Notes: generated from the sequence alone by a model not told the origin. A stretch of 64,000 nucleotides of DNA from Megalonaias nervosa (GCA_016617855.1 JAECUM010004911.1:50946-114945), one strand, 5' to 3'. Positions 40,884 to 52,383 are shown, numbered from the stretch's first letter. Program-made: numbers and translations.

Positions 40884-41270
40884 TCATATGAACATTTTCT
40901 TTATACCACTACCTTCAACTGCCTTTTTCGTTGCGCCAGATACTGCTCCAGACGCTGCTGCTAATCCTAATGTACCTAACACTGGTAAAGTTTTAGGTAT
41001 TAACGTTCTGGCCATTATAGATAATGCCAGACCAAAGAAACCACCTTGTTTTGGCATTGCAGTTATTTGTGCAGCACTTAAATTTAAAACAAAAGGTTTT
41101 TTGCTATCGTATTTATTTACTTGTTTTTTGGTTAACATTAATTTTGTTAAAGTACCTAAGGTGTTATGGTTGACCTTTAATGAAACCTGTCTCTGTTTTG
41201 CAACAGCAGCTGCTAATTGTTTAACTTGACCATCAGTTAAATATATTTCTTTTACAATATATTTTGTCAT
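40884..41270 (-). CDS. Small hydrophobic virion core protein, N-terminal type (element C)
   Basis: 128 residues, intact. It has the repeated LTDGQVKQLAAA / MLTKKQVNKY / NLSAAQITAM pattern of the A and B core proteins, then a hydrophobic GGFFGLALSIMARTL region and an Ala/Gly-rich end with VEGSGIKKMFI. The EGSG-I site resembles an adenain-type cleavage site and aligns with the GQG-I of A and B. Confidence 0.65.
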   Translation of the reverse strand: MTKYIVKEIYLTDGQVKQLAAAVAKQRQVSLKVNHNTLGTLTKLMLTKKQVNKYDSKKPFVLNLSAAQITAMPKQGGFFGLALSIMARTLIPKTLPVLGTLGLAAASGAVSGATKKAVEGSGIKKMFI

Positions 41271-41287
41271 TATATGACAATTACAGA

Positions 41288-42796
41288 TTAAACTTGTACT
41301 GACATTTTACCTCAAACAAAGTCATTTGTAACAAATTTATCGCTTATTACTAACGCATACACGTTTAACTGCGCTGCTGGAGCTGGAGCTGCTCCTAGTG
41401 TCCAAGTAATTTCAGTATCAGCTGTGCTGTCTACAGCTCACTCGCTATGTTTACTAACATCAAAATAAAATATTGGATAAAGTGTACGAAATTCCTCTAC
41501 TGATATCTGAGATCCATCTCCAACATCTTGATATTTTTGCAGTGCGTCGAGCAGGTACATGTACGGTCAAGTAATATTTTTATTAGCGTCATCTGCAACA
41601 TTGCATTCTATCGCTCGCTCTGGGTATTGCTTTGAATTTATTCTAGCGTATATTCGTCTAACATCAGCGCTATCAAATATCGCATTATTTTGTTCCTGGT
41701 TATTACGCCGCGCTGGTCTCTGAAATACAACAAATAATTGCCGTGGTTTTTGTTCACTTGGTGTCGTTGTAACTCGCCATGTGTAGTCTGTGGTATTTGG
41801 AACTGCTGTTTGATATATTCTATGTTGCTGAAAATAAATTCTGTTTGTGTGTTTTTCCAGCATATCATTTAATTCCGACATTTTAGTGACAGACGGAGTT
41901 ATTCTTGGCATCCATCGTGCAAGTTTGTTTACGACAAATTGTACATCATCCCCAACTGACCTAAACAGGCAGTCGTTTTGATCTGATCGATCTAAAATAA
42001 GCGTATGTTTAACTCCAAGAAATACTTTATTATAGTCCCTGTAAAAGCCAAATATTGTACTTAGTGGCAGCATCATTGTAATTTGACGTGATGCATCTGT
42101 AAGTGCTTTTCTCTTAAAATAACCATCATTGTAATGTTTATTTCTGGTTGCAGCTAAATCTTGTGGTGCTATACCAAGATTATTGCAAGCAGAAGTAAGT
42201 GAGACTCTTGTAGCATCTGCATTAGCGGCTGCATCTGGTTCGGCTATACCAAAATTGGCAGCATTAGCGATAAGGAAATTTCTTACAATTACAAGATCTG
42301 CAGCAGCATCAGCTCCAGCAGCTAATGCTGTTCTTAAAATAAATTTATTTATCGCAGGAATTATTGCTCCAGCTCCAGTATCTTTAAACCACATCATATT
42401 AGTTGCAGTTGATTTGGAGTAATCATCGGAAAATGAAATAATATTTAAGATTGTACTTGCAACTTGTAAGTGATCTGAAATATTTCCGACAGATTGATTG
42501 GCCAGCTGATATTTAGCACTTTTAGATAAACACCAACCGTCATTTATAAGAGCTACTTCTGTTCCAGCTGCAATTACGGCAGGTGGAACAGCTACTGTCA
42601 TAATCTGGCCACGAACTTCCAACATTGCTTTATGAGGAAGTAAGAATACGTCCTCGTCTCGAGTATTAAATGTTCTGGAGCCAGCTTTATTAGGTTCGTT
42701 AGAATTTTCATCAAGGTATTCAACGTATTCGAATTCTGATACTGTGTCGTCTGTGTCATATGTTTCTGCTAAATCGAGATAATTTTTTACAGACAT
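41288..42796 (-). pseudogene. Major capsid protein, broken near the C-terminus (element C)
   Basis: Open from 42796 (MSVKNYLDLAETYD) to about 41567, then stops and a frame change. The tail VEEFRTLYPIFYFDV and LVISDKFV aligns with LYPIYYFSL and VILSDK in A. Other landmarks are FLLPHKAMLEVRGQI, FGFYRDYNKVFLGVKHTLIL and RWMPRITPSV. Identity with A and B is low but the order of motifs is the same. The upstream M at 42820 is less likely because the AATAAATAAAAAA leader lies after it. Confidence 0.8.
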
Positions 42797-42822
42797 TTTT
42801 TTATTTATTAGGTTATACAAAA

Positions 42823-43187
42823 TTATTTCGGTGTTGTCACTTTAGATATTAATTTTTGTATAATTTGTTCTCCTCGTGGTGATAAAAAGTTTTTTGTCGT
42901 TGTTATCATTGCTCGTTGAGTTTCTTTTGTTGGTGCGATTTCTGAAATAGCTTGTTTGATTGTCGGCATACCACGTTGTGGATCGCCTTTTATTTTATCA
43001 GCTATCTTTTGTCCAACAGCAGTTCCAGCAGCAGATGCAGCTCCAGTTGCAAAAGCTTTTGATTCGTCAAGTGCAATTGGTGCAACTTTATGAGCTATTC
43101 CTGGAGCATTTCTATAATTTTAGCAAATATATTTCCCAAACATCCTCCTACTATTTTTCTTCGATGAACTTTTTTTCTCTGTTTCAT
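42823..43187 (-). pseudogene. Small basic virion protein, one frameshift (element C)
   Basis: Starts MKQRKKVHRRKIVGG and shifts frame near 43100 into APGIAHKVAPIALDESKAF, an Ala-rich segment, and IIQKLISKVTTPK at the end. It is the likely counterpart of 5840-6291 in A by position directly before the MCP and by composition. Confidence 0.55.
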
Positions 43188-43253
43188 TATGTCTGAGGTT
43201 GCATAATTTTACTTCCAAATCATTTTAGAAAATACGTTTACTATTGTACGCGC

Positions 43254-44040
43254 CTACACAACGCGTAGGTGTAAATAATAAGTAACAACTTCATTATTAA
43301 GATCCAGTTGTCGTCCAGACTGATCTGTCAACTGCATATTTACTTCTGTTATTTGATTTTCAACGTTTAACGGATAATAAATAACTTGACGTGGACTAAT
43401 TTGCATAAGAGATCCCGGTGGAACGTCTGGTGAAAACTATATATCGTTTGTCCTTTACTACCTTTAGCTGAATAAGATCCAGATGCGATAGAACAATTTA
43501 CCAATATTGCGTTTACGTCAGTTATATTTACTGGCAGTTGGCCGTCATACGTTTCGGTATTATCACGATTAAGAGCAGGATATATATATATAATTATAAA
43601 ATCCTATTAGTGGTGCGATACTTGTTTGCGATACAAGACTAATTGTTATATCTTTTAATTTCATTCTTGCGCGTAACGTATTATAATTTGGTGTAAGCTC
43701 AAAATTATCAGCTATACCTTTATTTTTTGCCTCTTTTTTCTATTGTTTCTTTTATTAATTCTTTTATTTTTTTATTTAGATCAGTGATATTATAAGCTCC
43801 TTGTGGAATTTTAATTATTTTCCACGTGACAAATGGTGAAGTATGTATAGGAACAGTAAATGTAAGTTCATCATTTACTCCAGTTTTTACATTAGCCATA
43901 GCATTCCAACAAGTGCAGGAAGTTAGTCCAATTTCATATTGTTTCTCACGATCTAGTTCTATGGGCGGAATATACTTTACAGAAAAATTTGCGCTATCTT
44001 TATCAGATTGGCTAGAGTCTAGTAATAATGTTGCTGACAT
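43254..44040 (-). pseudogene. Penton-like minor capsid protein, shortened and frameshifted (element C)
   Basis: The N-terminal 106 codons (MSATLLLDSSQSDKDSANFS, IPQGAYNITDLNKKIKELI) resemble the A penton start. The end (YPLNVENQITEVNMQLTDQ, then LHLRVV) aligns with its C-terminus. The middle is degenerate and the gene is only about half the length of A. Confidence 0.65.
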
Positions 44041-44101
44041 TTTTTATATAAAATTGTTATATTAAATCATTACACAAATTTATAAAATTAAATCGCGGCG
44101 A

Positions 44102-45197
44102 TTATATCAAATCGTGATGTAAAGTTTTGTATTCGTCAGATGTTAATAAATTTTCTGATCTCAAATTATCAGGTATGTCAATAATCTCATTGTCAATTTC
44201 AGCACCAACATTTCCAGCTTCTTTTGATGATATCAATAGCATTAATCTGCCTATCATTTCAGTAACTGATGAAAATATTCTAACTCCAGTTCCTTTTTTA
44301 TCTTCTGTATATTGTTTTACACGATTTTTATCAAGTATAGCAAATTTCCTTTTAAAACTCCACCTCGTACCAGAAGGTTTGTCTCTATTTTCTTTTGCTG
44401 TTCTTACAACAAGTCTAGCGATAATACCATATCTTATTTTATCATGAAGTAAAGGCATATTTTCCTTTTCTATAGCTGTGTTCAACTCATTTCTAGCAGC
44501 AATACCGTCTCTCATTATTACATTTAAATTAGCAATAAATTTGTTAAATTCTTCATCACTCCATTTACTTATATTATCAAGATCTTTTATATTATTTTCT
44601 TCTAAGAATTTATCATAATCATTCTCTGTTATCTCATTATTTGCTAGTTTTTTATATACCATCGTCTTTGATCTTCAACTTCCATAGACTTTACCGTCAA
44701 CTCGCCAACTCTTTCTTGATCCTTTTCAATATCTTTTATTTGTTTTTGATAAATTTGTTAAAATATTTTTAATCTCCGTTGTGGTTAAATTTGTTAATCT
44801 TAGTTGAAGCTCTAGTGGATCATTTATTAGCCGATCTAGTTCAGTTTGTCTTGCAACTGGATCAGCGATATTGGCTACAAGTGCCTCAGCTAATCTTTTT
44901 TTTTTCTTCTATAGATCTCTCAATAATTCTTCCAACAGTTGCTTCTTGTTGTTCTTTAATTAGTCCGAGTAAACCTTTTTCCTGTAGTCGCTTAAGTTCT
45001 TCTTCTGATAATGGTTTAGTTTCAGTTTGTTTTCCAAGTAAAGCTTCAGTAATTGGTTTGAGAGCGGCGGCTGTTGTTTCTGCTGCAACCACTTGGCCAC
45101 GTCGTGCTTGCTGTACTTGCTGCTTAAATTTTGCCTGAGATTGCGCAAGTTTTTTTAGATTTTCTATATGTTTTCTGTACTTTGCTTGTCTTTCCAT
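44102..45197 (-). pseudogene. Long charged coiled protein, frameshifted (element C)
   Basis: Segments in several frames: MERQAKYRKHIENLKKLAQ (start), LSEEELKRLQEKGLLGLI, RLTNLTTTEIKNIL, then an open 186-codon end with RLMLLISSKEAGNVGAEID, which aligns with the DRLEILIGGKRAGN domain of A. It stands between ATPase and penton genes. Confidence 0.6.
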
Positions 45198-45223
45198 TAA
45201 TTATATACTATTTTGTATAAAAA

Positions 45224-45893
45224 TTACTGTAGATATTTTTCAATACAACATCGAAACATTTTACTCGTATCATTTGTTAGTTTATCAAACAAAAAAAAGT
45301 CATATTTATTTGCCGTTGCTTTATGATATAATTCAATAAATTTATCTTTTGTTACATCGCCACATTGCTCGTTTGCGATATTTCTAACATCGACATTGTC
45401 AAGTCCTGGAAATAATATAAAACAACCAGTATTTCGCCGAATAAATCTGTCAACATTATAAAAACCCTGGGCGAGATAAATAGAATCACATTTTTTATTT
45501 CGCGACAGTGCAAAAAAATGATCTTATTTTATTCATTTCCTCGTTGTTTAGCGGAATATCATCAAAAACAACTATCTTGTGTTCGGATGAATCAAGTTGA
45601 TTAACTGGAACGAGTTCTTCTGGTTGTTTGATAATAAAAAAATCTTCACCAGCCTCAAGATCATTGTTATTATAATTGTTAAGTAGCTCGTACTTATCTT
45701 GCTGTGGGTTAATCGTGTAAATATAAACGCGATCGTAGTTAAAATTATCTCCTAGAAGTAAATTCATAAGTAAGTTTGTTTTTCCCGATCCAGTTCTTCC
45801 AACAATAAGATAATGACAATCTGGAAGTTCATTGTTATGTTTATGTTTCACCAACCGCTCTGTATCAAAATTTAATATCGATGATTTTGCCAT
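45224..45893 (-). pseudogene. DNA-packaging ATPase, one frameshift (element C)
   Basis: Walker A is VGRTGSGKTNLL and the Walker B-like strand is HKIVVFDDIPL. The frame breaks near 45510 and continues as LSRNKKCDSIYLAQGF and NTGCFILFPGLDNVDVRNI to a TAA at 45224. The order matches the B ATPase. In C the gene is next to the virion block, whereas in B it is at the far end. Confidence 0.8.
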
Positions 45894-45950
45894 TATTGTT
45901 ATACAATTTTATGCTATATAAAAGAAAAATTGTCAGACGATAAATAAATA
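45894..45950. promoter_or_regulatory. Divergent start region of element C
   Basis: 57 bases between the ATPase (minus) and fiber (plus) starts, containing TATATAAAAG and AATAAATA before the fiber ATG. It is the only place where the two opposite gene blocks of C diverge, so both promoters should be here (inference). Confidence 0.45.
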
Positions 45951-47362
45951 ATGAGCTATTATACAAAATTTGGAACATCATTAGGAGATTCATCAGCTGA
46001 AAGTACAACAATAACAGACGGTAAGGTTGATTTATCAGGCTATCTAAAAAATTCCGGCGACACAATGACGAGAAATCTGTATATGTCAAATCAACGAGTA
46101 CTAGAGTTAGAAACAGATTATTCGCCAATAAATGTTGTTAATACACAAGCTGTTAGTTATGCACAACTTAAATTAGTCGACAATAATAAACTATCATTAA
46201 CAGGAGGAATTTTAAGCGGTAACTTAGATATGTCAGGGAAAGAAATTATAAATTTAGAGACCAGGTATCCAGCATCAAACTTAAATCAAACTCAAGCGGT
46301 AAGTTATTTAAAGTTAAAGTATGTTGATGATAACAAACTTGATAAAATAGGTGGGACAGTTACAGGTAACATCAATATGTCAGGAAAAAATTTATAAATT
46401 TGGAGATTGTATATCCGCCAGAAAACTTAAACACAAGCTGTAAGTTATGCGCAACTAAAATCTGTTGACGATAATAAACTTGATACAATAGGTGGGACAG
46501 TTACAGGTAATATCAACATGTCAGGAAAAAAAAAAATTATTAATTTGGAGACTACGTATCCGCCAGAAAACTTAAATCAAACACAAGCTGTAAGTTATGC
46601 GCAATTAAAATCTGTTGACGATAATAAACTTAACAAAGCCGGTGATACAATGACAGGTAACCTGATGAGTAATAGCTCAAATATAACTGGATTACCAATA
46701 ACCCCACCATCTGATAACACTGATGCTATTAGTTATGCTCAGTTAAAAGAAGAACTTATCCCATATTTTAAGAAACCCGGTGGACCAATGTTAGGTAACA
46801 TAAATATGAAAGCAAACAAGATAATGACGACTTACGTTCCAGTTAACCCTAACGATTTGACAAATAAAGCTTATGTTGACAGTCTGTCTAGTAGTGTAAA
46901 ACGAACTAAAAATAACGTTGGGTATATTCCAACACTTTATAAAACAACTGACAACCAAACCGGGTTTGAGGTAAGCGCATCAGAATATTATCCTGAAAAT
47001 TATCCTCTTTACGTTTTCTCTGATAGACACGAGTGGACGACCAACGGAGAAACTGAAAATTTTTGGATCAAAATCAAATGTCCTACTGCAGTTGCTATTT
47101 GGCAATTTCATTTGCGAGGGCGATTAAACTCTAGTGTTGGTCGAATTTATGATTGGATATTAGAAGGATCAAATGATGATATTAATTGGGCAACATTGTA
47201 TAACACAACAGACATTTACATTTCAACAACATAATATTTTACGATTCCGACTGAAAACACTGTTAACAAGTACTTGTATTTTCAAGTTTATGTTGTTGCT
47301 GCTGAACGTCCGTTTCCAGGACTGACAGCATTTCAAATATATACACTCGATGATCAAATTTA
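45951..47362 (+). pseudogene. Fiber protein with shaft repeats and discoidin-like head (element C)
   Basis: About five repeats of roughly 54 residues, each with NMSGKEIINLETRYP, a (Q)AVSYLKLKYVDDNKL strand and GGTVTGNI, form a fiber shaft. The head after about codon 330 (DRHEWTTNGETENFWIKIKC, FHLRGR, IYDWILEGSNDDINW) has the layout of F5/8-type C (discoidin) domains that bind glycans or lipids. A frame change near 46395 and a TAA at 47232-47234 break it. The head is unrelated to that of the A and B fibers. Confidence 0.7.
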
Positions 47363-47380
47363 ATCTAGTGTTATAAAATA

Positions 47381-48680
47381 ATGTCAGAACCACCAATTAT
47401 AACTATTGCGAAAGAATTTTATGATAATATTTTTAACCCCAAAATAGATGTTGGAGCTGTTAATAACATAGTAAAAGAGTTACGACGTTTGAAAACATTT
47501 GGCATCATCGAATTATTTGCCAGATCGTCAGATTATGTTAATAATTTTATTCGCGTTATGTATATGCGAGGACCACAACTGAAAAAAGCAATAGAAAACT
47601 TTGACATTATAAGTAGATATTGTCATCCTGACGATTGCCTAGAAGAACAAAAACAAGTTGAAATTATACTTTAAAAAAATATTACTCGAGCTTGATTGGA
47701 CTAATATAGATTTGATAATAAAATCAGACTTAATAAAAGCACGAGTTTATAGTGGAAGAACATTAGAAGAAAGACGAATAAACGAAAATCATACTCGTCT
47801 TGACAAACTAGCGGAAACTAAGAAACTAAAATAAAAAGAAACAGATTTATATGGTAGTTTTTCAAAACGACATATTTTTAAACATTTCGGTATGTATTAC
47901 AATGACAAAGAAACCTTGATCAAAATCATTACTCTAAAGTCAGACACAGAGTTAATTATTAAAGTGTACCCAAACGCAATTTTGACAATGATACGTAAAA
48001 AAGACCCAGAATTTGATCCGATTATTGTTAACAAGTCTCTATAGATAATCAAAACTTTAGAAGATGAAATTAGTAATTTTAGTGATGATGAGCGTGAAAA
48101 GTTTTTTGAAGAAGTCAATCAAACAAAGTTGGAAGTAAAGTCTGATTCTTATTACAACATAAGTGAAGAAGACGATATTCCATTCCCATCATTACAATAC
48201 TCTAGACAATTGTTATTACGGAATTATTACAACGAAGTTAAAACCATACTCACAAAACCATATGAAAAATTAATGTTAAAAGTAGCTTCTGCTGTTGGTC
48301 TGCTTACAATTGATCTAGATAAGCTTAAGAAATTAGTTCTAGCAAATTTCGTAATCGCATATGCAATTATCAGACAACATCTTGTTTTCGGAGATTTAAC
48401 GTTAGATCAGTTGAGTTTAGTATTAGGGTATATTTATGAAACAGAAATTGATTGCAGTAATTTGGTAAATAACACAGATTTGTACGAGAGTGAAGTAGGA
48501 AATAGTTTTGATTCATACGCTTGGTTAAAGAAAAATGAGGTATTAACAGATGAGCGATATAAGGATACTTCGTCAGATGTTTATGACAAGTACAGAGAAT
48601 TTATAGCTGATCCTAAAAATAATAAATTCTGCAAGTTTCTCGATTCGATTGCTGGTGCTAGAACTTTTGTTTTTGTGTAA
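47381..48680 (+). pseudogene. Orphan helical protein of about 430 codons, broken (element C)
   Basis: Open pieces: MSEPPIITIAKEFYDNIF to about 47674, a frame change, then RRINENHTRLDKLAETKKL, stops near 47832 and 48042, and an open end with PFPSLQYSRQLLLRNYYNEV and VFGDLTLDQLSLVLGYI. It is predicted largely alpha-helical. No homologue was found in A or B and no family is recognised. It lies between the fiber and the membrane protein. Confidence 0.5.
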
Positions 48681-48692
48681 AAAAATTGTATA

Positions 48693-49043
48693 ATGAAAAA
48701 ACATGTCATCGATTTCAATCATATTTCAGACAAAATTCCAAAACAAGATGTGGACGCTCTAATGCAATATTACAAATATTATCATAAAATACTTTGGTGC
48801 GTGAAAAAATGTTACAAATGCTATAACAGAATACTTCGAGTGATATCATATTTGCCACTGTTAATGACTAGCTCCGGTATAATTTCAAGTGGAGCATCAT
48901 TAAATCCGTTTTTGTTAATAATATCCGGCGTTGGTGTTTCTCTTGGAACAGCGTGTAAAAAACTGAGCCTCGTCTTGCGACTAAAAAAAAATGCTTGTAA
49001 AACAGCAAGTATCACCTATAAAAAATTACTTGATCAAATATGA
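48693..49043 (+). CDS. Two-helix membrane protein (element C)
   Basis: 116 residues, open. Two hydrophobic helices at about 50-88 (VISYLPLLMTSSGIISSG and FLLIISGVGVSLGT) are flanked by Lys/Cys-rich arms. The layout matches the 173-residue membrane protein of B although the sequence is distant. It follows the orphan gene and precedes the right terminal repeat. Confidence 0.5.
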   Translation: MKKHVIDFNHISDKIPKQDVDALMQYYKYYHKILWCVKKCYKCYNRILRVISYLPLLMTSSGIISSGASLNPFLLIISGVGVSLGTACKKLSLVLRLKKNACKTASITYKKLLDQI

Positions 49044-49070
49044 TCTTATTTGCGGGGTATAAAATATGAT

Positions 49071-49193
49071 ATGGACGATTTAATACGCCAGTTCCGTATT
49101 ATTGACAGTACGTTAACAGACATTCTACCAATGAGAGTCAGCAGATATGAAAAAGATTATCATAAAATATGGGTTACAACAGTAGGTGTTTAA
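49071..49193 (+). CDS. Short frame before the right terminus of element C
   Basis: 40 residues starting MDDLIRQFRIIDSTLTDIL and ending just before the terminal repeat. It may be a truncated gene end or chance. Its place directly after the membrane protein and the plausible start are the only support. Confidence 0.25.
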   Translation: MDDLIRQFRIIDSTLTDILPMRVSRYEKDYHKIWVTTVGV

Positions 49194-49204
49194 TTTTGTA
49201 CAGC

Positions 49205-49483
49205 TTTAGTAATATCATTATCAAATAAAATATCAACCATATTGTCAATAAATGTCATCACATCATCTGCCCAACCCACTATTCTCATATCATTTTCAGT
49301 CGCGAATAACCGTACTGACCCATATTTTGGTGATATATGATATCCAACTTTTTTAATACAGTCGCTTATTATTTTAGTTTTTATACCAGTATAACTTGAG
49401 GCTGATCTAATCGAATTAAATCTCTTACAAAAATTTTTTGTCAGATCAAATCCAACATGTCTCTTTCATTGACAGAATGACAT
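49205..49483 (-). pseudogene. NUMOD1-like DNA-binding protein, right-repeat copy (element C)
   Basis: Inverted copy of the 98-residue frame of the left repeat. It matches closely, but a small deletion near the start (TTTCATTGACAG for the left copy's TTTGATTGACAG context) puts its beginning out of frame. The last about nine codons of the left copy are beyond the repeat border here. Confidence 0.6.
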
Positions 49484-49740
49484 TATATATAATATTTCAT
49501 TTGTTTAATATAAACTTTTGTCTAAACTATAAAAATAATAAGTATAGGGACTGTAATAGTAGTATAGGTATTTGAGTTGTTCCTATCTCAGAGACCCCCT
49601 ACCCCAACAAAACATATTTTGTCAGAGATATGAAAGTCATCATTTTGAGCTAGAAAAGGTTGCTGACAAAAATTTTAACGTATAACGTTTTGGGGGGTAA
49701 GGGGTCTCTGAGAGAGGAACCTCAAAATACCTATACTACT
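49205..49740. repeat. Right terminal inverted repeat of element C
   Basis: Inverted copy of 34869-35404, with its own 183-bp terminal palindrome at 49558-49740. Confidence 0.95.
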
Positions 49741-49745
49741 AACAT
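49741..49745. other. Target-site duplication, right copy (element C)
   Basis: AACAT, identical to 34864-34868. Confidence 0.8.
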
Positions 49746-51479
49746 ATCTTCAACATTTAAAAATGTTAGTCCATGACACTCAAGGAATACAATTTTAATT
49801 TCTCAAACTTTAAACCTCTGTACTTATAAATTTACCTACTTGATCAACCTCAAGTCAATTTTAAATGCACGAAAACCTTTGTCTCTTGGTTGTTATTAAG
49901 ACCCACTTATCAATGAAACAAAATGAGTCATATGTAAGATTAGCTAGCCCATGAACCAAGTTCTTCTCAGTTTCTAAAAGATATTGAGTGATCATTATTA
50001 CTAGCAAATGCCATAAATTGTGAATTAAAATAATAATACTCTTATGATTCTAAATGCGAAGTTGCCACAGTTAAACCAATGCACTATTATTTAATGTGTC
50101 TGCACCGCATATAATTTATTTTACTGAGAATCCCTTTTATTTCAGACCAGGTGCTACAGGGAAAGAATTATTGATTATGGCTATTCTGTATATAATATTT
50201 TCTGCTTATATTTCTTTATGTGCGAATATTTTATATTGGATATAGCTATATTTCTAAACAAAAGATGTCGTAAAAATTGCGTGCGAATATTATATTCAAC
50301 TATTACTACCTTACATAACAATAATGAAAAAATCTTCATCAATTGATGTGTATATCATGTTGTAAGACTTTTATGAACATATTCAATAATGGAATCATAC
50401 TAACCTAGCAAAATAATGTTTGCAAGGTCACTGAAAATTAAACAGCCATTTCGTTTAAATGCGTCATATATACGAATGAGTCAATAATTACACTCAAATA
50501 ACAACGGCAACAACGCGGCCAAGCTTATAACAAAACAAAAGAGAAAGTTAATTGTATTGTTATCTTTTTAAGAAAATTTAAAGTGGCTGACGTTGATTAG
50601 GCTACCCTGTAGAGATAGTGGAACGAGTAGTTAATACGCCAGTAATGACAATGGAACAATTAGTGAAGGCGGTAGCCTCGGCAAAGATAACCAAAACAAT
50701 TTAATTCGAGAGATGTTTTCAGCATCATCATATATGGAACTACAAGGGACACTTTCCCTTTACCATGATCCATATTTTCGAAAAGCACAGTCTAAGAGAC
50801 GGAAGCAATGCTAGGAATTTTATGGAGTCAAATGCAAAGACACCATACATTATGGAGTAAATATGCTATCATTCTTTGGAAATCTATGATAAGAATTTAG
50901 TTGTGTTCAGATATAATTTGAGACGAATAATGTATTTAAATAATTAATTGAAATTACAAAATGCACTTTGTCTAGTTGGACTACTACTCTACTTTGGAAA
51001 TATTGTGAATTCACTCAAAGATATTCTGGATTATATCACTTTGATACATAAATACTATTGGCACATTAGCATATTCAAGACTATTGGTACATCGGTACAT
51101 TCATGACTATTGGTATAGCAAGACATTTCGGACTTTTGATAAGTCATGACAGTCAGTTTATAGGAACTCATTCTGAACATACTATTCTTTGGGAATTGTG
51201 ATAGAATGTTTATAATTTGGGATTTAATTCCCATTATTGTAAGTTTCTTTTGAAATTTCACTTTTGTATTTTAGGGAAAAATTGTTTTGTTGAATTTTAC
51301 AAACCTTGTTTCTTACACTTCTTTTGGGTAACTTTGTTTAAGACGATAGAGTACTACCAGCCAGCATGACGACAGTGATTCAAGTAAAACAACTTTCAGT
51401 TAGAGTGTTAAAGGAACAGATCGCATCCATAGAGCCCTACATATAAATGAATACAAAATGATTTGTATACATTCGTGGG
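49746..51479. other. Host-like DNA right of element C
   Basis: AT-rich with no recognised gene. A short repeat with alternating GACTATTGGTA(C/T)A units occurs at about 51055-51120. Confidence 0.5.
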
Positions 51480-51870
51480 AAATTCAATGCTCGCAAAAAA
51501 AAAACAATTGACAACCTCAAAGAACGTTTCCGCTTTGACCTTGTACGGGACAACGAGCATGATGAACTGCGCAAGCTTGTTACTGACCCAGCGTGCTTGA
51601 ATCACGCAAGGTATTTGACAACGGGCTCATTACTGTTCGAGGCAAAAGATAACAACTGAAGTCAATGAAGCCTATAAATCTTATTATGTCTGTGTTGGGC
51701 TTGTCCACACTGATCGTGTACGAATTCTATTAAGACAAGATCGAACGGTGGTTCACTGACATCATCGAGATGCTGTACACGGACACAGACTAGCTGTTGA
51801 TGCACATCACAACCGATGACATCTATGCGGTCCATGACCAAGCTATATTTGGTATATAACTTTGACGCAG
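51480..51870 (+). pseudogene. Polinton DNA polymerase remnant (fragment E)
   Basis: Pieces in changing frames: TIDNLKERFRFDLVRDNEHD, NEAYKSYYVCVGL, TLIVYEFY, DKIERWFTDIIEMLYTDTD (motif C, followed at once by TAG) and LLMHITTDDIYA. The order and the YTDTD motif fit the canonical Polinton polymerase (compare the motif C region of element C). Several stops show that it is dead. Confidence 0.65.
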
Positions 51871-52266
51871 TTGTGCATCCAAAACACTTTTCCCACAATG
51901 TACGCGATATTTGTTTGCTCCTGTTTTCCCGTGGTGTAAAACATCCTCAGCAGCTTCATTCAGTGCTACTATGACTGATTCAAGCCGTGTTGCCCACTCG
52001 CTAAATCGTTCTTTACAATAGGTGTCCAAGTAATCGTTCCGCATTTGTAAGGTTAAAATATTCCTGAATGGCTTGATCATAATATATACCAGCATATTGA
52101 AGATGAAACAACATTTTATGTTTCGTTCACGACATAGCAAAAAGGTCCGAGAAATGCTTTGCCCAGCACCGCTTGCAATAGTCGTTACTATCTTAGTGGT
52201 GAACGAGTAACACTTCCGAAATCTTTGGATTTCGACGGCTCGGTTTATTATATCTGCTGGAAACAT
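51823..52266 (-). CDS. Candidate orphan frame antisense to fragment E
   Basis: 147 codons open between the polymerase and ATPase remnants, with segments RLESVIVALNEAAEDVLHHG and KYRVHCGKSVLDAQLRQSYI. No family is recognised. Because both neighbouring remnants are decayed and on the other strand, an open frame of this length stands out, but it could be chance. Confidence 0.3.
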   Translation of the reverse strand: MFPADIINRAVEIQRFRKCYSFTTKIVTTIASGAGQSISRTFLLCRERNIKCCFIFNMLVYIMIKPFRNILTLQMRNDYLDTYCKERFSEWATRLESVIVALNEAAEDVLHHGKTGANKYRVHCGKSVLDAQLRQSYIPNIAWSWTA

Positions 52267-52383
52267 CTACAATAGTTAACGCATGATATGTGGGTTCGTA
52301 CACCTAATCATACTGAAGAAACAAAATACAAGCCTGATAAACGTTGTTATGTATTCGTACATCATACGATCCAAGGGAAATCT

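Larger units (their letters stand above)
34869..49740 (-). mobile_element. Complete Polinton/Maverick-like element C
   Basis: 14,872 bp, bounded by 536-bp inverted terminal repeats and a 5-bp duplication. It belongs to a different family from A, B and D: proteins are only distantly similar and the gene order differs. The minus-strand block (45893 down to 37310) has ATPase, coiled protein, penton, basic protein, MCP, core proteins, protease, zinc ribbon, PLA2-like, integrase and polymerase. The plus-strand block (45951-49193) has fiber, an orphan protein, a membrane protein and a short frame. Most genes are frameshifted, and the N-terminal half of the polymerase is missing. Confidence 0.95.
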
